Shown here: positions 1 through 8,530 of the stretch, in pieces
Layout of the letters: each line of letters opens with the position of its first letter
How positions within the stretch are numbered: position 1 is the first letter of the stretch
Source of the DNA: Desulfovibrio sp.
GTDB taxonomy: Bacteria > Desulfobacterota > Desulfovibrionia > Desulfovibrionales > Desulfovibrionaceae
Assembly: GCA_030145055.1 (NCBI GenBank)
Contig: JAQYWK010000002.1
Span: 124,001 to 188,000, forward strand
Direction: 5' to 3'
DNA: 64,000 nt
Made by a program: the position numbers and the translations under genes
The notes under the pieces: generated by a model
Databases searched by the model: none
The model's input: only the letters and a program-made list of their open reading frames with translations
What the model was told of the DNA's origin: nothing

Positions 1-18
1 AGGACAATCTTATTATTT

Positions 19-618
19 TTAAATAATATTGAAAACGTCAAGTATGTTAGATTCATTTTCTCGTGCAAGCCTTGAGCTTTCTTTGGCTTTCAGAGTATCT
101 TCCATTATCTGGGCCACGGACACATTCTTATGCCCTTCAGGTAATTCTAATTCTTCCACAAAGAGCTCTGTGTCTGAGAGCTTCTGCGGCGTGAATTTGT
201 CCTGATACACAGACATTCTAGTGTAGATGGTAATGTGCTCAAGAGCTATTTCGGGTTGGCCGAGTTCTTTATATGCTCTTGCCAGCTTTCTGTGGGCCAA
301 CCTTTTGTGGCCTTCATCAAGGTTAAGCTCAAGACCTTTCTTGATGACCTTTATAGCTTCTTCCGTTTTACCCTGACGCAGGTAGCAGTCTCCAAGCATA
401 ATATAGCTGGGTCCGTACTCTGGGTCGGCATCTAGAGCTTTTTCAAAATATGTTTCCGCTGCGCCGTCACAGTTTAACATAAACGCTACCGTTCCTGTCT
501 GGTGTAGACCTACAGCTTCTTTTTTGGTTCCGCATCCTGTCAAAATAAGAGCAAGAAGTACGGGGACGCTCAGAATTTTGATGGTTTTCGTAAACCGATT
601 AGATGAATTATTCATCAT
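19..618 (-). CDS. TPR-repeat lipoprotein
   Basis: A 199-residue secreted lipoprotein. The N-terminus is a lipoprotein signal peptide: basic residues, a hydrophobic run and the lipobox LTGC near residue 29, so the mature protein is probably anchored to a membrane by a lipidated Cys. Residues ~40-135 form tetratricopeptide repeats (for example AETYFEKALDADPEYGPSY and the following KTEEAIKVIKKGLELN), a scaffold for protein-protein contacts. The C-terminal ~60 residues are charged and contain no motif I recognise. It stands alone, with ~190 bp of unassigned sequence upstream. Partner and process are unknown; family assignment is firm, function is not. Confidence 0.8.
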   Translation of the reverse strand: MMNNSSNRFTKTIKILSVPVLLALILTGCGTKKEAVGLHQTGTVAFMLNCDGAAETYFEKALDADPEYGPSYIMLGDCYLRQGKTEEAIKVIKKGLELNLDEGHKRLAHRKLARAYKELGQPEIALEHITIYTRMSVYQDKFTPQKLSDTELFVEELELPEGHKNVSVAQIMEDTLKAKESSRLARENESNILDVFNII

Positions 619-810
619 ATATAGGATTATTCCTTTTTTTTGCTAAATTAATTTAAGCAGTTTTTACTTTTTGGTGTTCATGCCTTAATCTTATTGAATG
701 AGCAAGGGGTGTTATATTGGTATCATTTTTATAAAGTGTCTACCAAATTTTTCAATTTTCGAAGGTAGAACCTCGCAACTGCTTATTAATTTTGCCTATT
801 TACCTTTCAT

Positions 811-2082
811 CTATTTAATTTTAGGAATTTCTGCCCAGCATGTCGTGTAATCTGGGGACTTGTGGTTTCTGGTCATTTGCCAAGGTTGATTAATGCCCTC
901 TGATGCATAGTTCAAGGTTCCCTTACCGAACCGAGTGTTTGCACTATCCAATATTTTCATTAATTTATTCTTTTTTTCTGTACTTTTGCTGCTTGTTAGC
1001 TCCAGAAGGTTAGCTTGTCTGTTGTATTTATGGACCAAGTCTAGCAAAACTACTCCGGTTTTTTTGAATTTGTACCCAGATCTGTAAATAGACTTGATCC
1101 CCTTTAGAGCTGCCGTAATAAGATCCGGCGTATAATCTGTTGCAACCGGAAGCATTTTGGTTATGGAGTTTGAGTACTGCGGAAGAGAGTTATGAGGATT
1201 CGTGGCCAAAAAGATTATTATTCCTCCGGTCAGTGATTGCTGCCGTCGCAGTTTCTCAGCTGCACGTGTCATATAGGCCGCAACGGATTCTTCAAGTTCC
1301 TGCAAGGTGGATATCGGCTTCCCAAAAGATCGTGATGTTACGATAGATTTTTTGGGTGGCGGTGAATTTTCAAGCGAAAAGCAGGAAATTCCCCGGAGTT
1401 CTAAAGCTGTGTGCAACCCCGTTATCGTCAAATTTTCTTTTATCCATAGGTCTGGCAAATTCTTAAACAGGCGGGCAGTTGTAATACTTCTGTCTGTAAG
1501 TTTTTTCCCGTTTTTTCTGCCGATTCCCCATATGTCGCTTACGGGTATTTTTTCTAAAAACTCATCATTTTTATCAAGATCACACAGACCAAATACTCCG
1601 TTTGTCCATGACTCTTTTTTAGCGAATCTATTGGCCGCTTTGGCTAGAGTCTTGGTCGGTCCGAAACCGACTGAGACGGGTATTCCTGTCCATTTTAGTA
1701 CTTTTTCGCAGATTTCGCGCCCTATTGATTCGAGATTTGTTAAATCGTGCCCGGTGAATTCAAGAAAGGATTCATCAATTGAATAAACTTCCATCGATGG
1801 TGCAAATGTAGACAAAGTGTTTACGACCCGTTGTGACATATCTCCGTAGAGTGCGTAGTTTGATGAAAAGACGCTGACCCCGTGTTTCTCGAAAAAGGCT
1901 TTATACTTGAAAGCCGGAGCCCCCATGGGCACTCCTATCTCTTTTGCCTCCTGCGAACGCGCTATAACGCACCCATCGTTATTAGATAACACCACTGCTG
2001 GTTTATTACGTAACGATGGCGCGAAAACTCGTTCGCAAGAGACATAAAAATTATTGCAATCAATAAGTGCAAGGATTTTCAT
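811..2082 (-). CDS. umuC: Y-family DNA polymerase V catalytic subunit UmuC
   Basis: A 423-residue error-prone translesion polymerase, close to the family's usual ~420. The N-terminus [17 protein letters not shown] holds the first catalytic Asp and the steric-gate region. The second catalytic motif is [10 protein letters not shown] near residue 105. Palm, fingers and thumb are followed by the little-finger region, and the C-terminal ~60 residues match the UmuC-type tail. The start ATG overlaps the stop of umuD (ATGA), implying translational coupling. Like other UmuC proteins it should need processed UmuD' and RecA filaments. No frameshift or missing catalytic residue is visible. Confidence 0.95.
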   Translation of the reverse strand: MKILALIDCNNFYVSCERVFAPSLRNKPAVVLSNNDGCVIARSQEAKEIGVPMGAPAFKYKAFFEKHGVSVFSSNYALYGDMSQRVVNTLSTFAPSMEVYSIDESFLEFTGHDLTNLESIGREICEKVLKWTGIPVSVGFGPTKTLAKAANRFAKKESWTNGVFGLCDLDKNDEFLEKIPVSDIWGIGRKNGKKLTDRSITTARLFKNLPDLWIKENLTITGLHTALELRGISCFSLENSPPPKKSIVTSRSFGKPISTLQELEESVAAYMTRAAEKLRRQQSLTGGIIIFLATNPHNSLPQYSNSITKMLPVATDYTPDLITAALKGIKSIYRSGYKFKKTGVVLLDLVHKYNRQANLLELTSSKSTEKKNKLMKILDSANTRFGKGTLNYASEGINQPWQMTRNHKSPDYTTCWAEIPKIK

Positions 2083-2537
2083 AAACTCGCTTTATGTATT
2101 ATATATGTTACGACGCCCCATATTTCGAAAGAAGTATCTTCCGTTACTTCAAACTTCGGAAAATCTTTATTTTCGGGTATAAGAAATAATTTTCTACCTG
2201 TTTGTTTTAATCTTTTGACAGTTAATTCTCCATTAAAAACAGCGATAACTATCGAATTATTGGTGGCATCCAGTGCTCGATCAACTATAAGTATATCTCC
2301 AGATTGTATGTTCGCATCTTGCATGGAATCGCCATAGGCGCGCACAAAAAATGTGGCGGCAGAGTTCCGTATAAGATGTTCGTTCAGGTCCATTTTTTTG
2401 TCGATATAGTCATCAGCAGGGGACGGGAATCCTGCAGCAACTTCTGACAGATAAAATGGAATCCTCATTTTAGAATTGATTTCTGGTAAGAAAAATCCAG
2501 AATCCCGCATATTCTTCATTTGGATGAAATTGTCCAT
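2079..2537 (-). CDS. umuD: UmuD, LexA-like self-cleaving S24 peptidase
   Basis: Accessory subunit of polymerase V; RecA-stimulated self-cleavage converts it to UmuD'. With the start at 2537 (152 aa) the Ala-Gly cleavage bond is at residues 35-36 (VAAGFPSP), the nucleophile Ser71 lies in YGDSMQD and the general base Lys108 in TVKRL. The 35 and 37 residue spacings equal those of E. coli UmuD (25/60/97). An in-frame GTG at 2576 would extend the protein, but it lies between the -35 and -10 of the promoter I see upstream, so ATG 2537 is preferred; neither start has a strong Shine-Dalgarno sequence. Overlaps umuC by 4 nt. Confidence 0.92.
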   Translation of the reverse strand: MDNFIQMKNMRDSGFFLPEINSKMRIPFYLSEVAAGFPSPADDYIDKKMDLNEHLIRNSAATFFVRAYGDSMQDANIQSGDILIVDRALDATNNSIVIAVFNGELTVKRLKQTGRKLFLIPENKDFPKFEVTEDTSFEIWGVVTYIIHKASL

Positions 2538-2566
2538 TTGTTTACATAGTTTGTTTTGTCGATTTT

Positions 2567-2594
2567 TTATTAACACACCGGCTTATTATGTCAA
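2567..2594 (-). promoter_or_regulatory. Candidate sigma70 promoter of umuDC
   Basis: On the minus strand TTGACA (2594-2589) is followed after 16 nt by TAATAA (2572-2567). It lies 30 bp upstream of the preferred umuD start. I looked for an E. coli-type SOS box (CTG-N10-CAG) here and saw none, so the LexA-binding site, if present, is of another type. Confidence 0.5.
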
Positions 2595-2616
2595 CCTTAA
2601 CTAAACTTAATCCCTC

Positions 2617-2648
2617 AAAAAAAGAGCCTGGAAAATACAGGCTCTTTT
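2617..2648 (-). terminator. Rho-independent terminator of the DHH phosphoesterase gene
   Basis: Hairpin with arms AAAGAGCCTG and CAGGCTCTTT around a 7-nt loop. Read on the minus strand it is followed by a run of T. It ends the DHH gene just downstream of its stop and insulates umuDC. Confidence 0.85.
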
Positions 2649-2667
2649 AATAATATGACTAATTAAA

Positions 2668-3582
2668 TTACTTATTCATGAGCTTGGCAACGAGTTCACC
2701 GAGCACGGCATCAGCCTGGTCATGAGGGACCTGACATGTTCCAACTTGTTTATGACCACCACCTCCGTACTGTAGCAACAGACTTCCTATATCAACCTTG
2801 CAGGTACGTTTTGTGATGCTGTGTCCAACGGAAAAAACCGTGTTCTGTTTTAATTTGCCCCAGATAATCTGGATACTTACGTCGCACTGTGGGTACATGG
2901 AATAGATAGTAAATCTGTTCCCTGGATAAATTTCTTTTTGTTCTCGAAGGTCAAGTATTACTACATTTGCGAATACTTCTGAACGTTCTGTGAGCATGTC
3001 ACGGAACTGTTGATCTCTTTCCATGTAAAGGTCAACTCGCTCTTTTACGTCCGGTAGTTCAAGTATTTCAATAATATTCAAGGAGCGACAGTAATCAATG
3101 AGGTTTTCCATTAATTGGTAGTTACTCACATTAAAATGTCTGTAGCGGCCAAGCCCAGTTCTTGGGTCCATGATAAATCCGAGAAGAATCCAACCTGTAG
3201 GATTCAGGATTTCTTCTGCTGTTAGATCTCCACTATCGACCTTATCTACGTAGTGTAGCATTTCATCAAATTTATCATCGAACTTTTCATGTCCGCCGAA
3301 ATATTCCCAGATAACTCTGGCAGCACTTTTTGCTTTTCTGGACATCCCTTGAAAATCTAGATCCATGCCCAAACGTTCTTCTTCACTGGAATGATGGTCA
3401 AACCAGTATCCACATCCTTCAATATATGGAACATTGGCAACTATATCGTTGGGGTCACCGGGGTATTTGCCATCCTGAATGTCTTTTGGATGTACAAACA
3501 TCCAGTTATCCATAAGTCCTATATCAGTCAGAAGGACTGCACAGGCCAGGCCGTCAAAGTCAGATCGTGTCAAAAGCCGCAT
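2668..3582 (-). CDS. DHH-family phosphoesterase (exopolyphosphatase-like)
   Basis: Cytoplasmic metal-dependent phosphoesterase of 304 residues. The N-terminal SDFDGLACAVLL carries the DxD motif I, and WFDHHSSEE is the DHH motif that names the family. The C-terminus has GGGGHKQVG, the substrate-binding glycine motif of DHHA1 domains. Relatives act on pyrophosphate, short polyphosphate, oligonucleotides or cyclic-dinucleotide products; the sequence does not decide between these. A TTG at 3606 would add 8 residues, but ATG 3582 is preceded by AGGGAG at 6 nt spacing, so it is chosen. Single-gene unit with its own terminator. Confidence 0.85.
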   Translation of the reverse strand: MRLLTRSDFDGLACAVLLTDIGLMDNWMFVHPKDIQDGKYPGDPNDIVANVPYIEGCGYWFDHHSSEEERLGMDLDFQGMSRKAKSAARVIWEYFGGHEKFDDKFDEMLHYVDKVDSGDLTAEEILNPTGWILLGFIMDPRTGLGRYRHFNVSNYQLMENLIDYCRSLNIIEILELPDVKERVDLYMERDQQFRDMLTERSEVFANVVILDLREQKEIYPGNRFTIYSMYPQCDVSIQIIWGKLKQNTVFSVGHSITKRTCKVDIGSLLLQYGGGGHKQVGTCQVPHDQADAVLGELVAKLMNK

Positions 3583-3741
3583 GAACCACTCCCTATGGGT
3601 TGTCAAAAAAAACAGATTTCAATTAAATAAGTAATTTTTAACTTATTGTCCCGAATTTAAATTAAAAAAAAAATAATTACAATCTGATTTATTAGATAGT
3701 ACGGCCTGCCTTTGAAAATAAAATAAGTGCTAATATTTCAG

Positions 3742-4164
3742 CTATTTTATTACTAAAACAGGGCAGTGAGCTGTGTTAAGAACTTTGTGGGTCACGCTCC
3801 CCATAAGTAACCCTTCAAGATCTGTTTTTCCTTTGGAACCAATAATGATGAGGTCGCAATCTTCAGTTTGTGCCACGGTTGTTATGGAAGTAGTGGTTTT
3901 GCCGCCTATAATTTTTTCACTGAGTTTTATTCCTTGCGCTTTTGGATTCTGAGTGTGTTTTTCAAGTATTGCGTAAGAATTTCGAGTTTCATCATCTATT
4001 GCTTTTTGAAAATTAGGCTCACCTAGTCCTGAAGGAACAGGGGGGTGACAGTGTAAGAGAATCACCTGTGCTTTGGTCATTTTTGCCAATTCTAAGCCAT
4101 AGTCAACAGCGTTATCAGAATGTTTTGAGCCATCTACAGGGATTAATATTTTAGAAAAGATCAT
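3742..4164 (-). CDS. Universal stress protein (UspA family)
   Basis: A 140-residue single-domain USP. The start KILIPVDGSKHSDNAVDYG is the family's first beta strand and loop. The C-terminus shows the ATP-binding signature G-2x-G-9x-GS (GSKG, nine residues, GS) followed by CPVLVIK, so this is a nucleotide-binding member. A longer frame begins at 4275, but ATG 4164 has AGGAGG 9 nt upstream and fits the family length exactly. Stands alone on the minus strand; the specific stress is unknown. Confidence 0.88.
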   Translation of the reverse strand: MIFSKILIPVDGSKHSDNAVDYGLELAKMTKAQVILLHCHPPVPSGLGEPNFQKAIDDETRNSYAILEKHTQNPKAQGIKLSEKIIGGKTTTSITTVAQTEDCDLIIIGSKGKTDLEGLLMGSVTHKVLNTAHCPVLVIK

Positions 4165-4941
4165 GTTGAGCATCCTCCTGGAATTTTTTGCACAATACTT
4201 GAACCTTGCGTCTGGTGCAACCTGCTTAGAGTTAATATTTGTGGTAATAAAATAAATTTTTTCTATCATGTGCAATTCTGGGTTAAATTTGACAATATTG
4301 AACGCTCATTCAGCTTTATTTCTGTGTATTATTACCTTTTGTATAGCCAATCGTTTTTATTGTTTTTACTAAATTGTTAATTGTTTTGATATTAGGTGAG
4401 TTAAATTAACAACTTGCATGTGGTAATGGTAATGTTTAATGTGGTGGTGTTTGCTTTGATTGACAGTTGACAAAATAAAAAACTGAACATAGATATAGTC
4501 TCAGTTGATGCCGCTATAAAATGTTATGAGTGCTTAGGCATAAAGGTGAATGTTTTTTTTGATGTCGTAGAATTCCTTTTTTTAGACTGTAGGGGTCTTT
4601 AATGAAGTTTGAATGGCGATAGCACGAATAGTAGGTTATCCTACAACAATCATCAGTATGAATACACTCAGCCACGACACCAAGGTTTGTCCGCATCAAA
4701 CTTTGTTATTGTCAGGTGTCAATTTAGCATTCGAAGAAAGCCTGTGCTTATATTTAAAGATATATGCACTCGAATTACGAAAGTTAAACATTCTTAGAAA
4801 CCACCTTCAGTTTCTATTCCTCCAAATAAAAGCTCCTCGGTAAACGAGGGGCTTTTATTTTTTATTGTATATTGTTGACGTTTACATATGGCTTACGTAA
4901 ATTGCTGAGCGTAAATAAATAATGCAAAAGAAGAGAGCTCT
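4165..4941. other. Gene-poor 0.78-kb interval
   Basis: AT-rich intergenic DNA between the minus-strand USP and the plus-strand TetR gene. Short frames occur on the plus strand at 4609-4843 (62 and 76 codons) but they overlap each other, have no clear Shine-Dalgarno sequence or recognisable product, and are not called. A strong terminator at 4824-4863 has no gene feeding it on the plus strand, so a small RNA or short leader transcript ending there is possible. Confidence 0.4.
4824..4863 (+). terminator. Strong rho-independent terminator without an obvious gene
   Basis: AAATAAAAGCTCCTCG pairs with CGAGGGGCTTTTATTT across a short loop, followed by further T residues. The A/T flanks make it functional in both directions. 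Confidence 0.75.
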
Positions 4942-5514
4942 ATGACTAAAAAAGAACTGGTTTTAAAGATAGCTAAAGAAGTTTTTGGAGAGCTTGGATA
5001 TAGTGGTACAACTTTTAAAAAAATAGCAGATCGTGCTGGAGTTGCGGTGGGACTTTTGTCGCACCATTATGTCAGTAAGGAAAAACTTTTCAGATCTGCA
5101 GGACTTGATGTTACCGAAAGGCTAAGTTTAGCTCTTCAAAATGAAGTTATTCAAGCTGAAAACGGTTTTGATGCTGTGTATAGATTCGCTAAATGTTATC
5201 TTGATTTTTCCATAGACCCAAATGAAAATTTTCTTGTACTTGTTCGCTGCTCTCCATTTAGTGATATCAAAATCGGAGAAGACCGCGACGCAATGATGCA
5301 CAAGTTCGCTCAGATTCCTGTATTGCTCGAAACTTGCGTAGCTAGGGGCGTTCGTGATGGCTCAATACCTGATCTACTTATCCCTGAGACTGCTTCCGTA
5401 GTGTTATGTAATCTTGTTGGAGCTGTCAGAACAAAGCTTTTAACTCCCTATAGTCCTCCTAAATTATATGACGAAACTTTAAGATTTATAATGCGCAGTA
5501 TCAAGGCTGCGTAG
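4942..5514 (+). CDS. TetR/AcrR-family transcriptional regulator
   Basis: A 190-residue one-component repressor. Residues 1-50 form the TetR helix-turn-helix: FGELGYSGTTFKKIADRAGV, then GLLSHHYVSKEKLF, the recognition helix and post-helix. The C-terminal ~140 residues are the variable ligand/dimer domain; no ligand can be read from it. Start ATG 4942 follows AGAGAG. The next gene, the epimerase at 5691, is co-directional but 176 bp away and not clearly co-transcribed, so the target operon is not decided by context. Confidence 0.9.
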   Translation: MTKKELVLKIAKEVFGELGYSGTTFKKIADRAGVAVGLLSHHYVSKEKLFRSAGLDVTERLSLALQNEVIQAENGFDAVYRFAKCYLDFSIDPNENFLVLVRCSPFSDIKIGEDRDAMMHKFAQIPVLLETCVARGVRDGSIPDLLIPETASVVLCNLVGAVRTKLLTPYSPPKLYDETLRFIMRSIKAA

Positions 5515-5690
5515 TCTTCTCCCGTTAGTTAGTGTCTCGTTTTACACTATCATTTTTCTCGTCTTATTCTTCAATTTTCATTACTCATTATATTATTTGA
5601 ATGCTGTCATTTTGACTCGTATGGATGTATGCTGTTGTTTAATTAATAATTATTAATTGATCAGGCTTCAGCTTTTATCCGGAGGTCATC

Positions 5691-6593
5691 ATGCGGGTTG
5701 TAATAACTGGTGGAACGGGGTTTATCGGCAGGAAACTTAGTAAGGCTTTGGTGGCTAAAGGTTATCAGGTTTTCGCTTTGACACGGTCCACGCGGACATC
5801 TGATATTCCCGGAGTCAGGAATGTTGTGTGGGATGGAGTCTCCTCGTACGGATGGGAGGAGTTTGCAGAGGGAGCGGCTGCAATCGTAAATCTTGCCGGG
5901 GATAATATTGCTTCCGGTAGATGGAATAAAGCTAAGAAGAATAGCATATTATCCAGCCGATTGAATGCTGGTAAAGCCGTAACCGAATCTGTTACGGCCG
6001 CTAAAGTTCGTCCGAAGGTAGTAATTCAGGCCTCCGCAATCGGATATTATGGCCCAAGAGGTGCTCAGCCTGTAACGGAAGAAGCGGCTCTAGGTAGCTC
6101 TTTTTTATCCGGTGTTGCAAAAGAATGGGAAGCATCTACTGCCAGTGTTGAAGATTATGGAGTCAGGCGGGTAGTCATTCGTACAAGCATGGTTTTAGGT
6201 TTCGGTGGCGCTCTTAGTAAGATGATTGGTCCTTTTAAGCTTGGGTTTGGTTCATATATCGGTGATGGTCATCAGGGCGTCTCGTGGATTCATATTGATG
6301 ATGAGATAAGAGCAATAATATTTTTGATCGAAAATTCCGCCTGTAAGGGCGTCTACAATCTATGCTCTACGCATCCTGTGACATTCAATAAATTTGCGGA
6401 AACCCTTGGTGCTGTTGTTGACAAGCCCGTTCGTCTTCGCGTTCCATCATTTGTTCTTAAGATTATGCTTGGCCAGATGGCGGAAGAAATTCTTATCAGT
6501 GGACAATTCGTATTGCCGGAACGTTTAATTACTGCCGGATTTAATTTCGAGCACTTGGATTTGAAAGAAGCGTTAGGCCACTTTGTTGACTAG
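5691..6593 (+). CDS. TIGR01777-family NAD(P)-binding epimerase (YfcH/SDR39U1 type)
   Basis: A 300-residue atypical short-chain dehydrogenase. The Rossmann start VVITGGTGFIGRKL gives the GxxGxxG nucleotide motif. WDGV, VNLAGDNIASGRW and the IGYYGPRG motif are typical of the TIGR01777 family, and the C-terminal ~45 residues match the DUF1731-like tail (VPSFVLKIMLGQMAEEIL). Substrate is unknown across the family; some members are linked to cell division or lipid/quinone-like substrates. Start ATG 5691 follows CCGGAGG at 6 nt. No operon partner. Confidence 0.9.
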   Translation: MRVVITGGTGFIGRKLSKALVAKGYQVFALTRSTRTSDIPGVRNVVWDGVSSYGWEEFAEGAAAIVNLAGDNIASGRWNKAKKNSILSSRLNAGKAVTESVTAAKVRPKVVIQASAIGYYGPRGAQPVTEEAALGSSFLSGVAKEWEASTASVEDYGVRRVVIRTSMVLGFGGALSKMIGPFKLGFGSYIGDGHQGVSWIHIDDEIRAIIFLIENSACKGVYNLCSTHPVTFNKFAETLGAVVDKPVRLRVPSFVLKIMLGQMAEEILISGQFVLPERLITAGFNFEHLDLKEALGHFVD

Positions 6594-6723
6594 GTAAGTT
6601 TTTAAGTTGTTGATTTGGTGATATTTTCTGGTTATTAACACATACGTTTCGTTTGTAACTTAAATGAGATTTACTATTAACTAATAGGATGTAGCTGAAT
6701 TAAAAAAAAGGAGGCTACACTAA

Positions 6724-8103
6724 ATGTTTAAGAAGTTTATTGCCACAGGAGCTATTCTTGCTCTCAGTGCAGGTTTTGCGTGCGGAGCTGACGTTGAAAT
6801 TGAGAAGTATGAAATTGATACCCCTTTAAAATATAATGTTTCCTACAACGGGAAATATGCAGATAGCCTTCCAGAGGGTTTTCCCATAGGAATCGGTTCC
6901 GGTATGACTTATATCGGTATGGCAAAAGATGGGGCGCGCATGTTCTACGCAATCGGAGATCGCGGCCCAAATGCTGACAGTCCTAAAGTTTTGATTAACG
7001 GGAAAAAAAATCCTTCCAAAGTATTTCCTGCTCCTAATTTCACTCCTACATATGGTGCGCTTGCTCTTAAAGATGGCAAAATCACGCTTCTTAGCGCAAT
7101 TGAGATTAAAGATTTCAAGGGGCGCAAAATTTCAGGTCGTCCATTACCTCCCGGTACTGTCGGTTCAACTGGCGAAGTTCCACTTTCCGATTCATATGAG
7201 ATCCTCAGCTACGACAAAGAAGGGATGGACACCGAAGGTATTGCCATTGATCGTAAGGATGGAAATCTCTGGATATGTGATGAATATGGCCCGTTCATAG
7301 CTAAAATGGATGCCAATACTGGACGTATCCTTAAGAAGTATTCTCCGGGGGATGGTCTCCCTACTATTATTGGAAAACGTCAGCTGAATAGGGGAATGGA
7401 AGGTGTGGCTGTGACGCCATCAAATCTAGTGTTAGGCGCAGTTCAATCTATTTGTGATGTGGATGGGAACGTTTCAGCAAGCAAAGCGCCCTTTACCCGT
7501 TTAGTTTTGCTTGATCCTGAAACAGGCAAAACGAAGATGTTTGCTTACCCCATTGATGTTGATGCGTATAAAAAATGTAAGGATGCCAAAATCGGCGATC
7601 TGCATGCTATAAGCGACACCGAATTTCTAATTGTTGAGCAGGGTAAAGGGAAAGACGGGCTTCGTAATATTATCTATTTGATCGACATCGGCGAAGCCAC
7701 AGATTTAAGTGGTAAAAAGACTGCTGGCGGGAATGAGTTAGAAATGGTTTCTGGTTCTGATGAATTAGAAAATATTGGTATAAAGATGGTTACAAAAACA
7801 GAGATCATTAGTTTGCGCGAACATGGCTGGAAGCCGAGTAAGGCAGAGGGGTTGGCATTGTTACCTGACATGAGAACTATTGCTGTATGCTCAGATAATG
7901 ATTTTGGATTCGGATCTGTCACTGTGAATCCAGTGGAAGATAAAAATGGGAAGGACGTTAAGAAGGCTACAAAGTATGTCATAGATGATGGTAAGCTTAC
8001 TTACGATGGAAGTGAAGTTCAGACATCATTTGAACTTCAGGCTACGGGCGAGAAGGGCGGATTTTGGATGATTAAGCTTCCGAAGACAATTGATCAATAT
8101 TGA
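6724..8103 (+). CDS. Esterase-like activity of phytase family protein, secreted
   Basis: A 459-residue exported protein with a signal peptide of ~21 residues ending at FACGA. The mature part matches the phytase-like esterase beta-propeller: PEGFPIGIGSG, FYAIGDRGPNAD, DTEGIAIDRKDGNLWICDEYGP, then SKAEGLALLPD and the acidic CSDNDFGFG strand. Related proteins hydrolyse phosphoesters or act as alkaline-phosphatase-like enzymes in the periplasm; substrate here is not established. Start ATG 6724 has AAGGAGG 10 nt upstream. A strong terminator follows, so it is a single-gene unit. Confidence 0.85.
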   Translation: MFKKFIATGAILALSAGFACGADVEIEKYEIDTPLKYNVSYNGKYADSLPEGFPIGIGSGMTYIGMAKDGARMFYAIGDRGPNADSPKVLINGKKNPSKVFPAPNFTPTYGALALKDGKITLLSAIEIKDFKGRKISGRPLPPGTVGSTGEVPLSDSYEILSYDKEGMDTEGIAIDRKDGNLWICDEYGPFIAKMDANTGRILKKYSPGDGLPTIIGKRQLNRGMEGVAVTPSNLVLGAVQSICDVDGNVSASKAPFTRLVLLDPETGKTKMFAYPIDVDAYKKCKDAKIGDLHAISDTEFLIVEQGKGKDGLRNIIYLIDIGEATDLSGKKTAGGNELEMVSGSDELENIGIKMVTKTEIISLREHGWKPSKAEGLALLPDMRTIAVCSDNDFGFGSVTVNPVEDKNGKDVKKATKYVIDDGKLTYDGSEVQTSFELQATGEKGGFWMIKLPKTIDQY

Positions 8104-8156
8104 TTGGTAAGTTGTGTGTCGTTATGAAATAGTTTGATGGTTTTAGTTTATTATTG

Positions 8157-8187
8157 GGCTGTGGGGTTAACCTCACAGCCTTTTTTT
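8157..8187 (+). terminator. Rho-independent terminator of the phytase-like gene
   Basis: GGCTGTGGGG, TTAA loop, CCTCACAGCC, then seven T. Ten-base-pair stem with one G-T pair. Confidence 0.92.
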
Positions 8188-8251
8188 GTGGGGATCTTTA
8201 CAGCCTCAAAAAGAAGCTGACCTGCTAAGACGATTATGCTTTTATCCAATT

Positions 8252-8530
8252 TTATGGAGCAAACCCATTAAATGACCAGCAAAAAAAGAGGAAAAGCATG
8301 AACAGTGTGGGAAGACAACAAACTATCCCCGGTGTAATAACATAAGATCGCTCCACTGGTGATTTGTCTTTGCTTTTCCAAAGCAGAAATAACAAAAAGA
8401 AATACGGCAAAATAGGAACTATCAAAGTAGCAAGAGGATTATCAATTGTAGTAAGTAAATAATTGAATAAATAGTATATTGGTGTAATAATCACCCACAT
8501 AAGTATGATTATATTTTTGTTAGTTAACAT
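8252..8530 (-). CDS. Small three-helix membrane protein, probable RHS-toxin immunity protein
   Basis: A 92-residue hydrophobic protein starting at ATG 8530 (MLTNKN). It has three predicted membrane segments: residues ~5-26, ~30-50 and ~66-85, with a charged loop (WKSKDKSPVER) between the second and third. I do not recognise a family. The start lies 11 nt inside the 3' end of the RHS toxin frame, the usual place for an immunity gene, and a membrane location fits a toxin predicted to attack phospholipids. A longer frame to 8629 exists but would overlap the toxin much more. No strong Shine-Dalgarno sequence, which suggests translation coupled to the toxin frame. Immunity function is inferred from position and topology only. 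Confidence 0.6.
   Translation of the reverse strand: MLTNKNIIILMWVIITPIYYLFNYLLTTIDNPLATLIVPILPYFFLLFLLWKSKDKSPVERSYVITPGIVCCLPTLFMLFLFFCWSFNGFAP

Noticed and set aside
1307-1786. Plus-strand frame of 159 codons inside umuC
   Set aside because: Opposite strand of a gene with strong polymerase motifs; a shadow frame.
4609-4843. Overlapping short plus-strand frames of 62 and 76 codons
   Set aside because: They overlap in different frames, lack a ribosome site and recognisable product, and lie in AT-rich intergenic DNA.
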